Made by a program: the position numbers and the translations under genes. A stretch of 64,000 nucleotides of DNA, from contig NZ_BCTO01000010.1 of NCBI RefSeq assembly GCF_001571325.1, forward strand, positions 186,001 to 250,000. The letters run 5' to 3'. Numbering within the stretch: the stretch's first letter is position 1; each line of letters starts with the position of its first letter. This document shows positions 55,511 through 64,000 of this stretch, piece by piece. Origin of the DNA: Delftia tsuruhatensis NBRC 16741 (lineage in GTDB: Bacteria > Pseudomonadota > Gammaproteobacteria > Burkholderiales > Burkholderiaceae_C). The notes beneath the pieces are model-generated. The model made no database searches. It was not told the origin of the DNA and saw only the letters and a program-made list of their open reading frames with translations.

Positions 55511-56971
55511 TCAGGGTGCCCGCAGTGGCCAGTTCAGCGTGACACGCAGCCCGGGCTGGGCGTTGGCGGCCTGCATGCTGCCGCCGTGCAGCAGCATGAT
55601 GCGCAGCACGATGGACAGGCCCAGTCCCGTGCCGCTGCGCTCCCCGTTGGGGCGGGGGGTGGTGAAAAAGCGTTCGCCCAGCCGGCCCAGCAGGGCCTCG
55701 GGCACGCCGGGGCCGTGGTCGCGCACGCTGACACGGCCGGGCTCCAGGTCCACTTGGATGCTGCTGCCCTCTGGGGCGAAGTCGATGGCGTTGCTCAGCA
55801 GGTTGCTGAGGGCCAGCACCACCAGGTCCTGCTCCCAGGGGCCGCTGCTGTCCTGGCCTTGCAGCACCAGCCGGATGCGGCGCTGGTGCGCAGCGCTGTG
55901 CACTTGCGCCATGGCCTGTTCGGCACAGGCCTGCAGGCTGCAGGCCGTGTGCGCGTGCAGGGCGCGGCGCTGCTCCAGCTGGCTCAGGCGCAGCAACTGG
56001 TCCACAAGGTTCTGCAGGCGCTGGCACTGGTCCACCACCTGGCGCGCGAACAGCTCGCGGTCGGCGGCGGGCAGGTCTTCCTGCAGCAGCTCGCCTGCGC
56101 CACGGATGGCGGCCACGGGGCTCTTGAGTTCGTGCGTGAGGGCGCGCACATAGCCCTCGATGTAGTCGCGCCCCTCCAGGCGGCTGCGCATGTTCTCCAT
56201 GGCACGGGCCAGTTCGCCCAGCTCGCCGGGCATGCGTGGCGCCTCGGGCATGGGCGGGGCGGTGGTGGGCGAGGCGGCCTCGTTGAGCGTGGGCGCCTGT
56301 ACCTGCTGGGCATAGCTGCGCAGGCGCCGCACATGGATGACCAGCCACCAGGTCACGGCAAAGCCCACGCCGGCCGACAGCAGGAGGAACAGCAGGCCGC
56401 CGCGCAGCATCTTGCTTTCCGCGCTGTCCACGATCTTCTGCACCGAGTGCGCGGGCTTGGAGGCCGTGAGCACGCCCGCAATGCGGCCTTCCACCATGAT
56501 GGGTGCCGACACATACATGACGCTGCTGGCCTCGTCGTTCTGCACCTCGCGCGTGGTGCGTGCGCCGTATTCGCCGCGCAGCGTGCGGTACACGTCGCGC
56601 CAGCGCGAGTAGTCGGCGCCCTGGTCCAGGCCGGCTGAGTCGAACAGCACCAGGCCTTGCTGGTCGGTGATGGTGACGCGCATGTCCAGGCTGGTCTTGC
56701 GCGTGTCCCAGATCCAGACCTTGACGGTCTGGTTGGCATAGGCCTGCATGTGGTGCGCGAAGCGGCTGTCCGCAAGGCTTTGCTGCAGCACGCCGCTGGC
56801 CATGTCGTCGCTGGCCAGCGCGGCCAGGGCGTAGGCGGTTTCGACCAGCGTGTCCTCGGTCACCTTGCGCACGCTGGGCTTGACCTCGACCATGAAGACG
56901 CGCAGCACGAAGAATGCGGCCAGGCCGTTGATGACGAAAAAGGCGAAGAACAGCCGCAGTCCGAGGCGCAT
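55511..56971 (-). CDS. creC: Sensor histidine kinase CreC
   Basis: 486 residues: helix 1 (5-25), periplasmic sensor (26-190; AYALAALASDDMASG), helix 2 (190-212), HAMP-like linker, HisKA with phospho-acceptor His280 (ALTHELKSPVAAIRG), and HATPase with NLLSNAIDFAPEG, RDHGPGVPE and GTGLGLSIV. The CreC-type sensor ends in a stretch before GRIAGVLTASKP. It phosphorylates CreB. Only 16 bases separate it from creB; creD follows behind a CreB site. Confidence 0.93.
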   Translation of the reverse strand: MRLGLRLFFAFFVINGLAAFFVLRVFMVEVKPSVRKVTEDTLVETAYALAALASDDMASGVLQQSLADSRFAHHMQAYANQTVKVWIWDTRKTSLDMRVTITDQQGLVLFDSAGLDQGADYSRWRDVYRTLRGEYGARTTREVQNDEASSVMYVSAPIMVEGRIAGVLTASKPAHSVQKIVDSAESKMLRGGLLFLLLSAGVGFAVTWWLVIHVRRLRSYAQQVQAPTLNEAASPTTAPPMPEAPRMPGELGELARAMENMRSRLEGRDYIEGYVRALTHELKSPVAAIRGAGELLQEDLPAADRELFARQVVDQCQRLQNLVDQLLRLSQLEQRRALHAHTACSLQACAEQAMAQVHSAAHQRRIRLVLQGQDSSGPWEQDLVVLALSNLLSNAIDFAPEGSSIQVDLEPGRVSVRDHGPGVPEALLGRLGERFFTTPRPNGERSGTGLGLSIVLRIMLLHGGSMQAANAQPGLRVTLNWPLRAP

Positions 56972-56987
56972 GGCGTGCGGCGGCGTG

Positions 56988-57710
56988 TCAGCCCGGCAGC
57001 GTCAGGCTGTAGCCCATGCCGCGGTGGGTGGTGATGAAGTCCTGCTGCGGCACCTGGGCACGCAGCTTGGCGCGCAGGGTCTTGACGTGGGTGTCCACGG
57101 TGCGGTCCGTGCTGTCGCTGTCCTGGCCCCAGATGCTGTCGAGCAGGAACTCGCGGCTCAGGATGCGTCCGGGGCGCTCCAGCAGGCAGCGCAGCAGCTG
57201 GTACTCGCGCCGCGTCAGCTCCAGGGGCACGCCCTGCATGCGCACGCGCTGACCTTGCGTATCGATGCTGAACAGGGCATCTGCCGGCGGCGCTGTGCTG
57301 GCTGTGGGCGCGGGCTGCAGGCGCTGCGCACGGCGCAGCAGGGCGCGGGTGCGGGCCACCAGCTCGCGCGGGCTGAAGGGTTTGGTCAGGTAGTCGTCGG
57401 CGCCCAGCTCCAGGCCCAGCACGCGGTCCATTTCCTCGCCGCGTGCGCTGAGCACCAGCAGCGGCACGGCGGCGCCTGCCTGGCGCAGCTCGCGGCACCA
57501 GTCCAGGCCGTTGCCATCGGGCAGGCCCACGTCCAGCAGCAGGGCATCGGGCGGCTGCGCCTGCCATTGCGCGCGTGCATCGGCCAGCTGCAGGCAGTGG
57601 CGCACGGCGATGCCGTCACGCTCCAGCGCATAGCAGACGGTGCGCGCGATGGCGGGGTCGTCCTCCACCAGCAACACGCGCGGGGCGTTCGTCATCGGCA
57701 TGCCTTGCAT
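56988..57710 (-). CDS. creB: Response regulator CreB
   Basis: 240-residue OmpR-type regulator: receiver domain with Asp17-Asp18, phospho-site Asp60 (LLLDVGLPDG), Lys in YLTKPFSPREL, and a C-terminal winged helix (about 145-238; FLLDSIWGQDSDSTDRTVDTHVKTLRAKL in the DNA-binding region). Start at 57710 is chosen because GGAG lies seven bases upstream; internal ATGs at 57701 and 57695 are possible. Activates genes with TTCAC-N6-TTCAC sites. First gene of the creBCD cluster. Confidence 0.93.
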   Translation of the reverse strand: MQGMPMTNAPRVLLVEDDPAIARTVCYALERDGIAVRHCLQLADARAQWQAQPPDALLLDVGLPDGNGLDWCRELRQAGAAVPLLVLSARGEEMDRVLGLELGADDYLTKPFSPRELVARTRALLRRAQRLQPAPTASTAPPADALFSIDTQGQRVRMQGVPLELTRREYQLLRCLLERPGRILSREFLLDSIWGQDSDSTDRTVDTHVKTLRAKLRAQVPQQDFITTHRGMGYSLTLPG

Positions 57711-57740
57711 CGCAGTACTCCGGGAGCGGACCCTGGCGCT

Positions 57741-58643
57741 TCAGATGTCGTGCGCAAGCAGGTCGGCAGGCTTGAGCGTGGGCCGGCTGTCCAGCGAGCG
57801 GTGCCGGCACAGCGTGGGCCAGCGCGGGGCGAAGTGCCGCGCCAGTTCCTCGACCAGGAAGACCGAGCGGTGCTGTCCCCCGGTGCAGCCGATGGCCACG
57901 GTGACATAGCTGCGGTGGTTGCTGGCCATCATGTCCAGCCAGGACTCCAGGAACTGCTGGATGTCGCGGCGCATCTGGTCCACGCCGGGCTGCTGGCGCA
58001 GGAACTCGGCCACGGGCGCATCCATGCCGGTCAGCGGGCGCAGCTGGGGTTCGTAGTGCGGATTGGGCAGCATGCGCACATCGAATACATAGTCGGAATC
58101 CGAGGGCAGGCCGTGCTTGAAGCCGAAGGACTGGAAGACCAGGGTCATCTGGCCCACCGGGGCCGCAATCAGCTCCTTGATATAGCTTTGCAGCTGGGAC
58201 GAGCGCAGGTGGCTGGTGTCGATGACATGCGATTTCTCGCGCAATTCGCCCAGCAGTTCGCGCTCGGTTTCTATGTCCTGCACCAGGGCGCGGCGGCCCT
58301 CGGCGACAGGCCCTTGCGACAGAGGATGGCGGCGCCGCGTTTCGGAGAAGCGCCGCACCAGGGTGCCCGTGGTGGCGTCCAGAAAGACCAGGTGGGGCAC
58401 GACACCCTGGCGCTGCAGCCGTTCGAGCTGCCCGGGCAGGTGGGGCAATCCCCCGGCGCTGCGCGCATCCATGGCGATGGCCACCTTGTTGCTGTGGCGG
58501 CCGTGCTCCAGTTCGACGAAGGCGGACAGCAGCTCGGGAGGCAGGTTGTCCACGCAGTAGTAGCCGGCATCCTCCAGCGCATGCAGGGCGACGGATTTGC
58601 CCGATCCGGACATCCCGGTGATCAGCACGATCTCAAGCGACAT
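57741..58643 (-). CDS. rapZ: RNase adapter protein RapZ
   Basis: 300 residues. Walker A GMSGSGKS (10-17) in the N-terminal P-loop domain, then [12 protein letters not shown], and the C-terminal RNA-binding part ending with [15 protein letters not shown]. In E. coli it delivers the GlmZ small RNA to RNase E and senses glucosamine-6-phosphate; whether betaproteobacteria have a GlmZ equivalent is unclear, so the target is unknown. GGAGG precedes the ATG at 58643. An alternative in-frame ATG lies at 58658. Confidence 0.94.
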   Translation of the reverse strand: MSLEIVLITGMSGSGKSVALHALEDAGYYCVDNLPPELLSAFVELEHGRHSNKVAIAMDARSAGGLPHLPGQLERLQRQGVVPHLVFLDATTGTLVRRFSETRRRHPLSQGPVAEGRRALVQDIETERELLGELREKSHVIDTSHLRSSQLQSYIKELIAAPVGQMTLVFQSFGFKHGLPSDSDYVFDVRMLPNPHYEPQLRPLTGMDAPVAEFLRQQPGVDQMRRDIQQFLESWLDMMASNHRSYVTVAIGCTGGQHRSVFLVEELARHFAPRWPTLCRHRSLDSRPTLKPADLLAHDI

Positions 58644-58647
58644 GGCA

Positions 58648-60423
58648 TCAGCCTCCATTGGTGTTGCGCGCGCCGTTGGCCGCACGGTCTGGCTTGGGCC
58701 GGGTACGCTGCGCGTCGGCCTGCGGCCGCTGCCGGCCGGGCCTGCGCGGCGCCGGGCGGGGCGGGGGTGCCTGGCGCGCCATGGCCAGCATTTCGCGGGC
58801 ATGGGCCATCGTGGTTTCGGACTGGCGCTCGCCGCCCAGCATGCGGGCCAGCTCTGCCTCGCGCGCGGCGCTGTCCAGCGGCTGCACGGTGCTGAGCGTG
58901 CCCTGCCTTGCGCGCTGCTTGGCCACCAGATAGTGGTGGTCGGCACAGGCCGCGACCTGCGGCAGATGGGTGACGGACAGCACTTGGCGCGATCGGCCCA
59001 GCGCATGCATGAGGCGGCCCACGGTCTCGGCGACGGCGCCGCCCACGCCCGAGTCCACCTCGTCGAAGATCAGCGTGCCGGCCTCGCCCAGCTCGCTGGT
59101 GGTCACGGCAATGGCCAGCGAAATGCGCGACAGCTCACCGCCCGACGCCACCTTGGCAATCGGCTTGGGGCTGGCTCCAGGATGGCCGGCGACCAGGAAG
59201 GCCACGCTGTCCACGCCAAAGGCACCGGGAGAATCGGCCGTGGACAGGGCGGCCTCGAACAGGCCGCCTTCCATGCCCAGGCCCTGCATGGCCTGGGTGA
59301 TGGCGCGTGACAGGCGCGGCGCAGCCAGGGCGCGTTGCTGCGACAGCACCCGGGCGCTGGCCTGGTAGTGCTGCTGCGCGGATTGCTCTGCAGCGTGCAG
59401 GGCCTCGATGTCCACGGCGGCGTCCAGCTGCTGCAGCTCCTGGCGCCAGCCGGCCAGCAGTGCCGGCAGCTCATCGGGCGTGCGGCGGTAGCGGCGCGCC
59501 AGCTGCATCCACAGCGACAGGCGTGCATCCAGCTCGGCCAGGCGTTCGGGGTCCAGGTCGGCGCGGCGCAGATAGGCCTGCAGCGAATGGCGCGCATCCT
59601 GCACCTGGGCCGTGCACGAGGCCAGCACGTCGGCGATGTTCTGGAACTCGGGCTCCAGGTGTTCCTGGTTCTGTATCAGATGGCTGGCGCGGCCCAGCGG
59701 AGTGATCACGCCGGCCTCGTCGTCCTCCAGCATCTGCAGCGTGGTCTGGGCGGTGTCTATCAGGGTCTGGGCATGCGACAGGCGCGTGTGCTGGGCATTG
59801 AGCTCGTCCCACTCGTCGGCCTGCGGGGCCAGCTTGTCGAGTTCGGTGATCTGCCACTGCAGCCGTTCGCGTTCGCGCTGCAGGCTGTCCTGGGCTGATT
59901 GCGCATGCTGCAGGGCTTGTCGTGCCTGGCTCCAGCGGCTCCAGCAGGCCTGGACCTCGCGGCTGTCTATGCCCGCATAGGCGTCCAGCAGCGCGCGTGC
60001 TGCGTCGGGCCGCGTGAGGCTTTGCCAGGCATGCTGGCCGTGGATGTCGATCAGCTGCTCGCCCAGGGCGCGCAGCTGCGTGGCCGTGGCCGGCGTGCCG
60101 TTGATCCAGGCGCGGCTGCGGCCCTGGGTGTCCACCGTGCGCCGCAGCAGCAGGCTGTTGTCCTCGCAGGCCAGGCCTGCCGCCTCCAGCCAGGGGCGCA
60201 GCCGCGCGCAGCCGTCGAACTCCACGCAGATATCGGCCTGGGGGCAGCCTTCGCGCACCACGTCGGCGTCGGCGCGGGCGCCCAGGGCCAGCTGCAATGC
60301 ATCGATCAGGATGGATTTGCCGGCGCCGGTCTCGCCGGTCAGCACGGTGAAGCCCGCATGCCAGTCCAGATCCAGGGCCTGCACGATCACGAAGTCGCGC
60401 AGCACGATGCGCTTGAGCGCCAT
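58648..60423 (-). CDS. recN: DNA repair protein RecN
   Basis: SMC-like ATPase of double-strand-break repair. 591 residues; N-terminal half of the ATPase with Walker A GETGAGKS (30-37), central coiled coils (about 155-370), and the C-terminal half with signature [12 protein letters not shown], Walker [13 protein letters not shown] and [10 protein letters not shown] Pro/Arg-rich tail (about 555-591) is unusual and not needed for the fold. nadK ends two bases before its start, and rapZ begins just after it; all three are on the minus strand. Confidence 0.96.
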   Translation of the reverse strand: MALKRIVLRDFVIVQALDLDWHAGFTVLTGETGAGKSILIDALQLALGARADADVVREGCPQADICVEFDGCARLRPWLEAAGLACEDNSLLLRRTVDTQGRSRAWINGTPATATQLRALGEQLIDIHGQHAWQSLTRPDAARALLDAYAGIDSREVQACWSRWSQARQALQHAQSAQDSLQRERERLQWQITELDKLAPQADEWDELNAQHTRLSHAQTLIDTAQTTLQMLEDDEAGVITPLGRASHLIQNQEHLEPEFQNIADVLASCTAQVQDARHSLQAYLRRADLDPERLAELDARLSLWMQLARRYRRTPDELPALLAGWRQELQQLDAAVDIEALHAAEQSAQQHYQASARVLSQQRALAAPRLSRAITQAMQGLGMEGGLFEAALSTADSPGAFGVDSVAFLVAGHPGASPKPIAKVASGGELSRISLAIAVTTSELGEAGTLIFDEVDSGVGGAVAETVGRLMHALGRSRQVLSVTHLPQVAACADHHYLVAKQRARQGTLSTVQPLDSAAREAELARMLGGERQSETTMAHAREMLAMARQAPPPRPAPRRPGRQRPQADAQRTRPKPDRAANGARNTNGG

Positions 60424-60425
60424 GG

Positions 60426-61322
60426 TCAGGCGCCTCCCTCGTTCCAGCCCAGTTTCTTGCGCAGCGTGGCGAAGTAGTTCCAGCCCTTGGGGTGCAGAAA
60501 GCGCACGCTGTGGTGGGCGCGGCTCACGAGGATGCGGTCGCCGTGCTGCAGCGAGGCCAGCGACTGCATGTCAAAATTGGCGCTGACATCGCGCCCGGCC
60601 ACGACTTCGATCGTGACCTCGTTGGCATCGGACAGCACGATGGGGCGATTGGACAGGTTGTGCGGCGCAATGGGTGCCATCACCCAGGCGGGGATGGACG
60701 GATGCATCATCGGCCCGCCGGCGGACAGCGCATAGGCCGTGGAGCCCGTGGGCGTGGCCACGATCAGGCCGTCGGCGCGCTGGTTGGAGACAAAGCGGCC
60801 GCCGACCTCGATGCGCAACTCCACCATGCCGGAGGTGCCGCCGCGGTTGACCACCACGTCGTTCATGGCCAGGGCCTCGAACACGCATTCGCCCTCGCGG
60901 ATCACGCGGGCGCACATCAGGGGACGCAGGTCCTCTTCGTACTCGCCCTGCAGCATGGGGGTGAGCGTGGCCTCGAAGTCCTCCAGCGCGATGTCGGTGA
61001 CAAAGCCCAGGCGGCCCTGGTTCACCCCGATCAGGGGCGTTCCGTATTGCGCCAGGTGCCGGCTCACGCCGAGCATGGTGCCGTCGCCGCCGACGACCAG
61101 GCCCAGGTCGCAATGCCTGCCCAGGCCATCGACATCGAGGGTGGGGTAGTCTGTGAGCCCTGCGTGCAGGGCCGATTGGGTATCAAGCACGACTTCGCAG
61201 CCCTGGCGCCTGAGGAAGTCCGCAATGCGCTCGAGCGCGTTGCTGGCATTCTCGGACGGGGCGCTTGCGCTGGGAGCGTGGTACTTCCCGATCAAGGCAA
61301 CGTGGCGAAACGTGGACGTCAT
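60426..61322 (-). CDS. nadK: NAD kinase
   Basis: Phosphorylates NAD+ to NADP+. 298 residues; the GGDGT motif (78-82) and the NE/D substrate region ([10 protein letters not shown]) plus [19 protein letters not shown] are the family signatures. Its 3' end is two bases from recN, and its start is only 30 bases from the divergent hrcA start, so both promoters must overlap the coding regions. Normal length. Confidence 0.96.
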   Translation of the reverse strand: MTSTFRHVALIGKYHAPSASAPSENASNALERIADFLRRQGCEVVLDTQSALHAGLTDYPTLDVDGLGRHCDLGLVVGGDGTMLGVSRHLAQYGTPLIGVNQGRLGFVTDIALEDFEATLTPMLQGEYEEDLRPLMCARVIREGECVFEALAMNDVVVNRGGTSGMVELRIEVGGRFVSNQRADGLIVATPTGSTAYALSAGGPMMHPSIPAWVMAPIAPHNLSNRPIVLSDANEVTIEVVAGRDVSANFDMQSLASLQHGDRILVSRAHHSVRFLHPKGWNYFATLRKKLGWNEGGA

Positions 61323-61352
61323 TTCTGGAAATTACATCATTAAAATCATCAC

Positions 61353-62357
61353 ATGCTCGACGAACGTGCCAAGTTGTTGCTCAAAGCGCTGATCGAGCGT
61401 TACATCGCTGACGGCCAGCCTGTGGGCTCGCGGACCCTGTCGCGTGCGTCGGGGCTTGAATTGTCGCCTGCCACGATACGCAATGTGATGGCTGACCTCG
61501 AAGACCTGGGGTTGATCATCAGTCCGCACACCTCGGCCGGCCGCATTCCGACCGCCCGGGGCTACCGGCTGTTCGTGGACACCATGCTCACGGCGGACCG
61601 TGCAGATATCGTGACGCCCGAGCTCGTGCCCGAGCAGCCGCAGAAAGTCATCGCCAACGCCGCCAATCTGCTGTCCAGCCTTTCCCAGTTCGTGGGCGTG
61701 GTGCTGGTGCCTCGCCGCACCTCGGTGTTCAAGCACATCGAATTCGTGCGACTGTCGGAGCGGCGCTTTCTGGTCATCATCGTCTCGCCCGACGGTGACG
61801 TGCAAAACCGCGTCATCTTCACCGACGTGGATTACTCGGCCTCCCAGCTGATCGAGGCATCGAACTTTCTCAACAGCCACTACGCAGGCCTGGCCATGGA
61901 AGAGGTGCGCGAGCGCCTCAAGGGCGAGGTCGAGCTTTTGCGCGGCGAGGTGGCCACCCTCATGCAGGCAGCCGTCAACGTGGGCACGGAGGCCATGACC
62001 AGTGCCCAGGAGGACGTGGTCATCGCGGGCGAGCGCAACCTGCTGTCGGTCAGCGATTTCTCCAGCGACATGGGCAATCTGCGCCGCGCCTTCGACCTGT
62101 TCGAGCAAAAGACCCAGATCCTCAGGCTGCTGGATTTCTCCAGCCAGGCCGAAGGTGTGCGCATCTACATCGGGGGCGAAAGCCAGGTCGTGCCCTTCGA
62201 GGAGCTGTCCGTGGTCAGCGCGCCCTACGAGCTCGATGGCAAGGTGGTGGGCACGCTGGGCGTGATCGGCCCCACCCGCATGCACTACGACCGCATGATC
62301 CAGATCGTGGACATCACCTCCAAGCTGGTCAGCAACGCGCTGAGCCACAAGCGCTGA
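61353..62357 (+). CDS. hrcA: Heat-inducible transcription repressor HrcA
   Basis: 334-residue repressor of groESL and dnaK-type operons through CIRCE operators. N-terminal winged helix (about 1-75; [36 protein letters not shown] across residues 20-55), a GAF-like middle domain, and conserved [17 protein letters not shown]. No CIRCE element is visible here, as expected for an hrcA remote from groESL. Divergent from nadK by 30 bases; followed by a tRNA gene. Confidence 0.95.
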   Translation: MLDERAKLLLKALIERYIADGQPVGSRTLSRASGLELSPATIRNVMADLEDLGLIISPHTSAGRIPTARGYRLFVDTMLTADRADIVTPELVPEQPQKVIANAANLLSSLSQFVGVVLVPRRTSVFKHIEFVRLSERRFLVIIVSPDGDVQNRVIFTDVDYSASQLIEASNFLNSHYAGLAMEEVRERLKGEVELLRGEVATLMQAAVNVGTEAMTSAQEDVVIAGERNLLSVSDFSSDMGNLRRAFDLFEQKTQILRLLDFSSQAEGVRIYIGGESQVVPFEELSVVSAPYELDGKVVGTLGVIGPTRMHYDRMIQIVDITSKLVSNALSHKR

Positions 62358-62375
62358 GCCGCGCAGGTTAGGATC

Positions 62376-62381
62376 TACAAT
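62376..62381 (+). promoter_or_regulatory. -10 element upstream of the tRNA(CAT) gene
   Basis: TACAAT after CTG-free GGATC, about 44 bases before the tRNA 5' end. The same hexamer occurs before the next tRNA (62666). No clear -35. Confidence 0.45.
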
Positions 62382-62424
62382 AGCCGTTTGCCATGGCGTG
62401 CATCCGCGCTGCCTTGGTGAATCA

Positions 62425-62503
<79 letters not shown>

Positions 62504-62515
62504 TCCATTGGTATG

Positions 62516-62552
62516 AAAAAGCCTGCCGCCTTTCCGGGCGGCAGGCTTTTTT
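62516..62552 (+). terminator. Terminator after tRNA(CAT)
   Basis: GCCTGCCGCC (62521-62530) and GGCGGCAGGC (62537-62546) pair perfectly, flanked by AAAAA and TTTTTT so the stem extends to 15 bp. A very strong, bidirectional intrinsic terminator. Confidence 0.9.
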
Positions 62553-62665
62553 GCTGGGAGCGACGCTGCCGGCTGGCATGGCTGCGCCTGGCTGCCATTG
62601 AATGCGACTTCCAGGTTTTTTGCAGAAATATGGCGCTTTTGCCTGGAAGCTCCAAAACCCGCTGC

Positions 62666-62671
62666 TACAAT
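62666..62671 (+). promoter_or_regulatory. -10 element of the tRNA-Arg gene
   Basis: TACAAT ends 10 bases before the mature 5' end, the usual distance for a tRNA promoter with a short leader. A well-spaced -35 is not evident (TTGCCT at 62639 is 21 bases away). Confidence 0.5.
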
Positions 62672-62681
62672 GCGAAGCGTT

Positions 62682-62758
62682 GCGGCTGTAGCTCAGCTGG
62701 ATAGAGTACTTGGCTACGAACCAAGGGGTCGTGGGTTCAATTCCTGCCAGCCGCACCA
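62682..62758 (+). tRNA. tRNA-Arg (ACG)
   Basis: 77 bases with CCA encoded. Acceptor GCGGCTG/CAGCCGC, D-arm AGCTCAGCTGGATAGAGT, anticodon stem CTTGG/CCAAG with loop CTACGAA giving ACG (read as ICG after deamination), T-arm with GTTCAATTC. Own promoter and terminator. Confidence 0.95.
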
Positions 62759-62766
62759 AAAAACGC

Positions 62767-62803
62767 AAAGCCCTGAAGTTGAAATACTTCAGGGCTTTTT
62801 CGT
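62767..62803 (+). terminator. Terminator after tRNA-Arg
   Basis: AAAGCCCTGAAGT (62767-62779) and ACTTCAGGGCTTT (62786-62798) form a perfect 13-bp stem with a six-base loop, followed by TTCG. The A/T base of the stem gives T-runs in both directions, so it may also end the minus-strand kinase transcript. Confidence 0.88.
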
Positions 62804-62847
62804 TTTCACGGGCCATCCGCTGGGATCCGCTGGGATGACACCCCCGG

Positions 62848-64000
62848 TCAGGCTTGCTGCGCCTTCGGCAGCACGATGCTGAAGGTGCTTCCCTGGCCTG
62901 GCGCGCTTTCTATCTGCAGCTGCCCGCCATGGCGGGCAGCCACGGTGCGGACAAAGGCCAGCCCAAGGCCTGCGCCGTCCAGGTGCTGATGGTGGTCCAG
63001 GCGCTCGAAGGGCTGGCTCAGGCGGGCGACGGCCTGCGCATCCATGCCGGGTCCGTGGTCCCGGATGGCGATGCGGCAATGGCCGGCGTCCTGCAGCAGC
63101 AGGCATTGCACCGTGGCGCCGCTTGCCGGTTGCCCGTGCGCTCCGTACTTGATGGCGTTGCCGATCAGGTTGACGGCTGCGCGGTGGAGCATGCCCGGGT
63201 CGCCCAGCACGGGGCATTCCTGCTCGGGCAGGCTGAATTCCAGCTGCACATGGGCGGCGCTGGCCTGGGCCCAGCAGCTTTCCACGGCCTGGTCCAGCAC
63301 CAGGCCCAGGTCCAGCTGCTGCTGGCGCAGCGCCTGCTGCTGGGCACGAGCCAGGTGCACGAAATCGTCGGCCAGCTGCAGGGAGGCCTGGGCATAGCCT
63401 TCGATGCGCGGGAGCAGCATGCCCAGGTCGGGCGCTTGTACGGAACCACGCTGCATCTCCAGCAAGGTGATGATGGATGCCACGGGCGCCCGGATGTCGT
63501 GCGAGATGAACTGCATGGCCTGGTCGCGCTGGGCCTGGGCGCTGCGCAGATCGCTGATATCGACCAGGGTGATCAGCCAGCCCGTGGTGGGCGGAGCCTC
63601 GAAGGCCTGGACCAGCAGCATCAGGCTGCGGCCGCGACCGTCGCGCCCCTCGCTGCTGAGCGGCAGGCCGCCGGCGGCAAGCGCCCTGGCCGTGAGCAGC
63701 GGGCTGCCGGCTTGCGGGCCGGGCGCCGTGTCCAGCGCCTGCAGGCCATCGAGCAGCCTGGGAAGGGAGTCGCCAGCGCGCAGGTCGTGATCCAGGCTGC
63801 GCGCATAGGCATGGGCCGCGGCATTGGCCAGCAGCACATGGCCCTGGCGGTCGCAGACAAAGGTGGGCGAGGGCAGCTGGCGCAGGCTTTCGCTGACGAA
63901 ATGGTGCAGGGCGCGCAGTTGCCGCGAAGCCTGCTCGACGGCGGCAATGCGCTGGTCCAGCAGGTCGCCGCCCAGGCGCAGCGCGGTGGGCAGGCCCTGG
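62848..64000 (-). CDS. Sensor histidine kinase with PAS domain, C-terminal part (runs off the window)
   Basis: The reading frame is open to the window end, so 383 codons of the 3' part are seen. Order: a linker helix, a PAS-like domain (LPSPTFVCDRQGHVLLANAAA and WLITLVDISDLRSAQ), HisKA with phospho-acceptor His in MQFISHDIRAPVASII, and HATPase with NLIGNAIKYG, RDHGPGMD and GAGLGLAFVR. The missing N-terminus may hold a CHASE2-type sensor, common for such kinases in this family (inference). No response regulator is visible on this side. No gene lies between its stop and tRNA-Arg. Confidence 0.9.
   Translation of the reverse strand, partial: QGLPTALRLGGDLLDQRIAAVEQASRQLRALHHFVSESLRQLPSPTFVCDRQGHVLLANAAAHAYARSLDHDLRAGDSLPRLLDGLQALDTAPGPQAGSPLLTARALAAGGLPLSSEGRDGRGRSLMLLVQAFEAPPTTGWLITLVDISDLRSAQAQRDQAMQFISHDIRAPVASIITLLEMQRGSVQAPDLGMLLPRIEGYAQASLQLADDFVHLARAQQQALRQQQLDLGLVLDQAVESCWAQASAAHVQLEFSLPEQECPVLGDPGMLHRAAVNLIGNAIKYGAHGQPASGATVQCLLLQDAGHCRIAIRDHGPGMDAQAVARLSQPFERLDHHQHLDGAGLGLAFVRTVAARHGGQLQIESAPGQGSTFSIVLPKAQQA

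Noticed and set aside
61323-61352. A CIRCE element near hrcA
   Set aside because: No TTAGCACTC-N9-GAGTGCTAA or close variant is present around hrcA.
62598-62882. A 94-codon frame crossing tRNA-Arg
   Set aside because: It reads through a tRNA and a terminator; not a gene.

Overview
The window is GC-rich (about two thirds G+C) chromosomal DNA from a betaproteobacterium of the family Comamonadaceae, most like Delftia, Comamonas or Acidovorax. This rests on the gene order (hrcA-nadK-recN-rapZ; prs-tRNA-Gln-ispE-lolB; ubiE-Tim44-like-ubiJ-ubiB; fmdB-DUF502-aspS), on the abundance of orphan Bug/TctC-type periplasmic receptors, and on short GCTAT...ATAGC palindromes between genes. The genus is an inference. 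There is no rRNA operon, insertion sequence, prophage or CRISPR array. Most of the window is core chromosome, with transport and regulatory cassettes between core blocks.

Layout. 1-3.8 kb: the 5' part of hemA (minus strand), a small membrane protein, and a LysR regulator divergent from a Bug receptor that overlaps an N-formylglutamate-amidohydrolase-like gene. 3.8-6.3 kb: a DUF3772/MscS mechanosensitive channel. 6.4-11.5 kb: a complete ugpB-A-E-C-Q glycerol-3-phosphate uptake operon with an attenuator-like hairpin after ugpB and a terminator before ugpQ. 11.9-21.0 kb: a 1304-residue FAD/Fe-S oxidoreductase, HIT and DUF971 proteins, and the ubiquinone genes ubiE, ubiJ and ubiB around a Tim44-like protein. 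21.1-25.1 kb: a sodium:solute symporter and an exported protein with three 111-residue repeats behind an AT-rich promoter region. 25.2-31.1 kb: fmdB, DUF502, aspS, a CsgG-like lipoprotein, nudB, an EEP-family protein and folE. 31.2-37.4 kb: transporters, an AraC regulator, a second Bug receptor and an amidase. 37.4-42.9 kb: a peptide-type ABC importer (dppBCDF-like plus binding protein) whose last gene is probably that amidase.

43-53.7 kb is dense housekeeping: ferredoxin, pth, rplY, prs, tRNA-Gln, ispE, lolB, a TPR protein, mutM, a dynamin-like GTPase and mutY. 53.7-57.7 kb holds creB-creC-creD and an 86-residue downstream ORF. An exact TTCAC-N6-TTCAC repeat (the CreB recognition tag) lies just upstream of creD, so the sequence itself supports the regulatory circuit. 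57.7-62.4 kb: rapZ, recN, nadK, hrcA. Two tRNA genes with strong terminators follow, and the window ends inside a PAS/histidine-kinase gene.

The best leads are the creD control site, an 18-bp perfect palindrome at the ferredoxin promoter with an overlapping 32-codon ORF, a LysR T-N11-A box, the dynamin-like GTPase between the two 8-oxoguanine repair genes, the EEP protein between nudB and folE (a possible candidate for an unassigned folate-pathway phosphatase step), and the repeat-bearing surface protein. No clearly new multi-gene system was found. All functional calls come from reading motifs; no database search was run.
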